Source: CAVURW01 sp963743595
GTDB taxonomy: Bacteria > Verrucomicrobiota > Verrucomicrobiia > Methylacidiphilales > UBA1321
DNA length: 34,444 nt
Assembly: GCA_963743595.1 (NCBI GenBank)
Contig: CAVURW010000255.1
Location: forward strand, 1-34,444
Direction: 5' to 3'
The translations under genes were made by a program, and so were the position numbers. Below, in pieces: positions 34,123 to 34,444 of this stretch (its first letter is position 1; each line of letters starts with the position of its first letter). The notes under the pieces were generated by a model, which worked only from the letters and a program-made list of their open reading frames with translations, had not been told where the DNA came from and ran no database searches.

Positions 34123-34444
34123 TTAAAACGTTCCGCGCAGACCGATCTCAACGTACGGTGCGACATTGTTGGCCTCGTCGTGGAATTCCAACTTCGCTCG
34201 ATCATAGACGAAGTCACGGAGAGGGATGACACCACCCGAGATATCGAAGTAGACGCCCTTGGTGACTTGCCATTCCAAACCCGCGCCGATCTTCACCTCG
34301 TCGTAATCTTCCCAGGCGGAGTTTAGCGTCCGTACACCCGGACCAACTCCATGACCGCTCGTGTTACCAAATGTCTTCGAGACGTGATAGGTTCCGCCGG
34401 AGAGTTCTGCACCCACAAAGAAGGTCAAATTCTTATTGTACTCA
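34123..34444 (-). CDS. Outer-membrane beta-barrel protein, N-terminus cut by window
   Basis: The frame enters from the right edge (about 106 residues visible) and ends at 34123 in IGLRGTF, a terminal Phe typical of barrel proteins. Strand-like text includes LTFFVGAELSGGTYHVSKTFGN, KIGAGLEWQVTKGVYFDISGGV and VAPYVEIGLRGTF. The TTG at 34426-34428 is probably internal, since the frame continues to the edge. The lipoprotein starts 35 bases after its stop on the same strand. Signal peptide and total length are not visible. Confidence 0.72.
   Translation of the reverse strand, partial: EYNKNLTFFVGAELSGGTYHVSKTFGNTSGHGVGPGVRTLNSAWEDYDEVKIGAGLEWQVTKGVYFDISGGVIPLRDFVYDRAKLEFHDEANNVAPYVEIGLRGTF

Overview
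The window is chromosomal DNA from a Gram-negative heterotroph, most likely a member of Verrucomicrobiota. This is inference from gene content: a three-domain LplT-PlsC-Aas fusion, a short acidic [4Fe-4S] ferredoxin, several secreted polysaccharide enzymes, outer-membrane beta-barrels with classical signal peptides, and weak use of Shine-Dalgarno sites. No rRNA, tRNA, CRISPR array, transposase or prophage was recognised. The window edges cut a GMC oxidoreductase on the left and an outer-membrane barrel on the right.

Layout. 1-2863 (minus): aldo/keto reductase, outer-membrane barrel and GMC oxidoreductase, closely spaced and probably one operon. 3159-3935: a secreted BcsS-like barrel behind two inverted repeats. 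4116-7495 (minus): a hybrid histidine kinase, with a GPP34 protein and an EcsC-like protein downstream in transcription order being GPP34, EcsC (the kinase lies upstream of neither; it ends just before GPP34 starts on the same strand). 7711-11787 (plus): the 1162-residue phospholipid-remodelling fusion, followed after 21 bases by hpt. 11788-14757: poorly coding DNA, a small secreted protein, and a secreted clan-A glycosidase with a tail of 33 tandem 18-bp repeats. 14912-15631: a broken DUF6794-type gene. 15747-18203: ferredoxin (minus), then a CDP-alcohol phosphatidyltransferase and the GTPase Der (plus). 18280-19668: a remarkable Gly/Tyr-rich repeat protein. 19845-21782: a GH127-type arabinofuranosidase. 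21815-25008 (minus): a two-gene unit of a helical protein and a SWIM zinc-finger protein with ATGA overlap. 25140-28353 (plus): LrgA/LrgB, a secreted unknown and a sulfotransferase. 28371-30344 (minus): an SPFH protein followed by an NAD-kinase-like protein. 31002-34444 (minus): a GH43-like enzyme, a C39-type cysteine peptidase, a lipoprotein and a partial outer-membrane barrel.

Themes. Membrane lipid chemistry recurs (Aas fusion, CDP-alcohol transferase, GPP34, EcsC, SPFH). Three secreted glycosidases stand as single genes next to AT-rich or degenerate spacers, not in one polysaccharide locus. The best candidates for undescribed biology are the FUS-like [S/G]YG repeat protein after der, the helical/SWIM pair, and the SPFH/NAD-kinase-like pair with an altered GGDG motif. 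None of these functions is proved by sequence alone.
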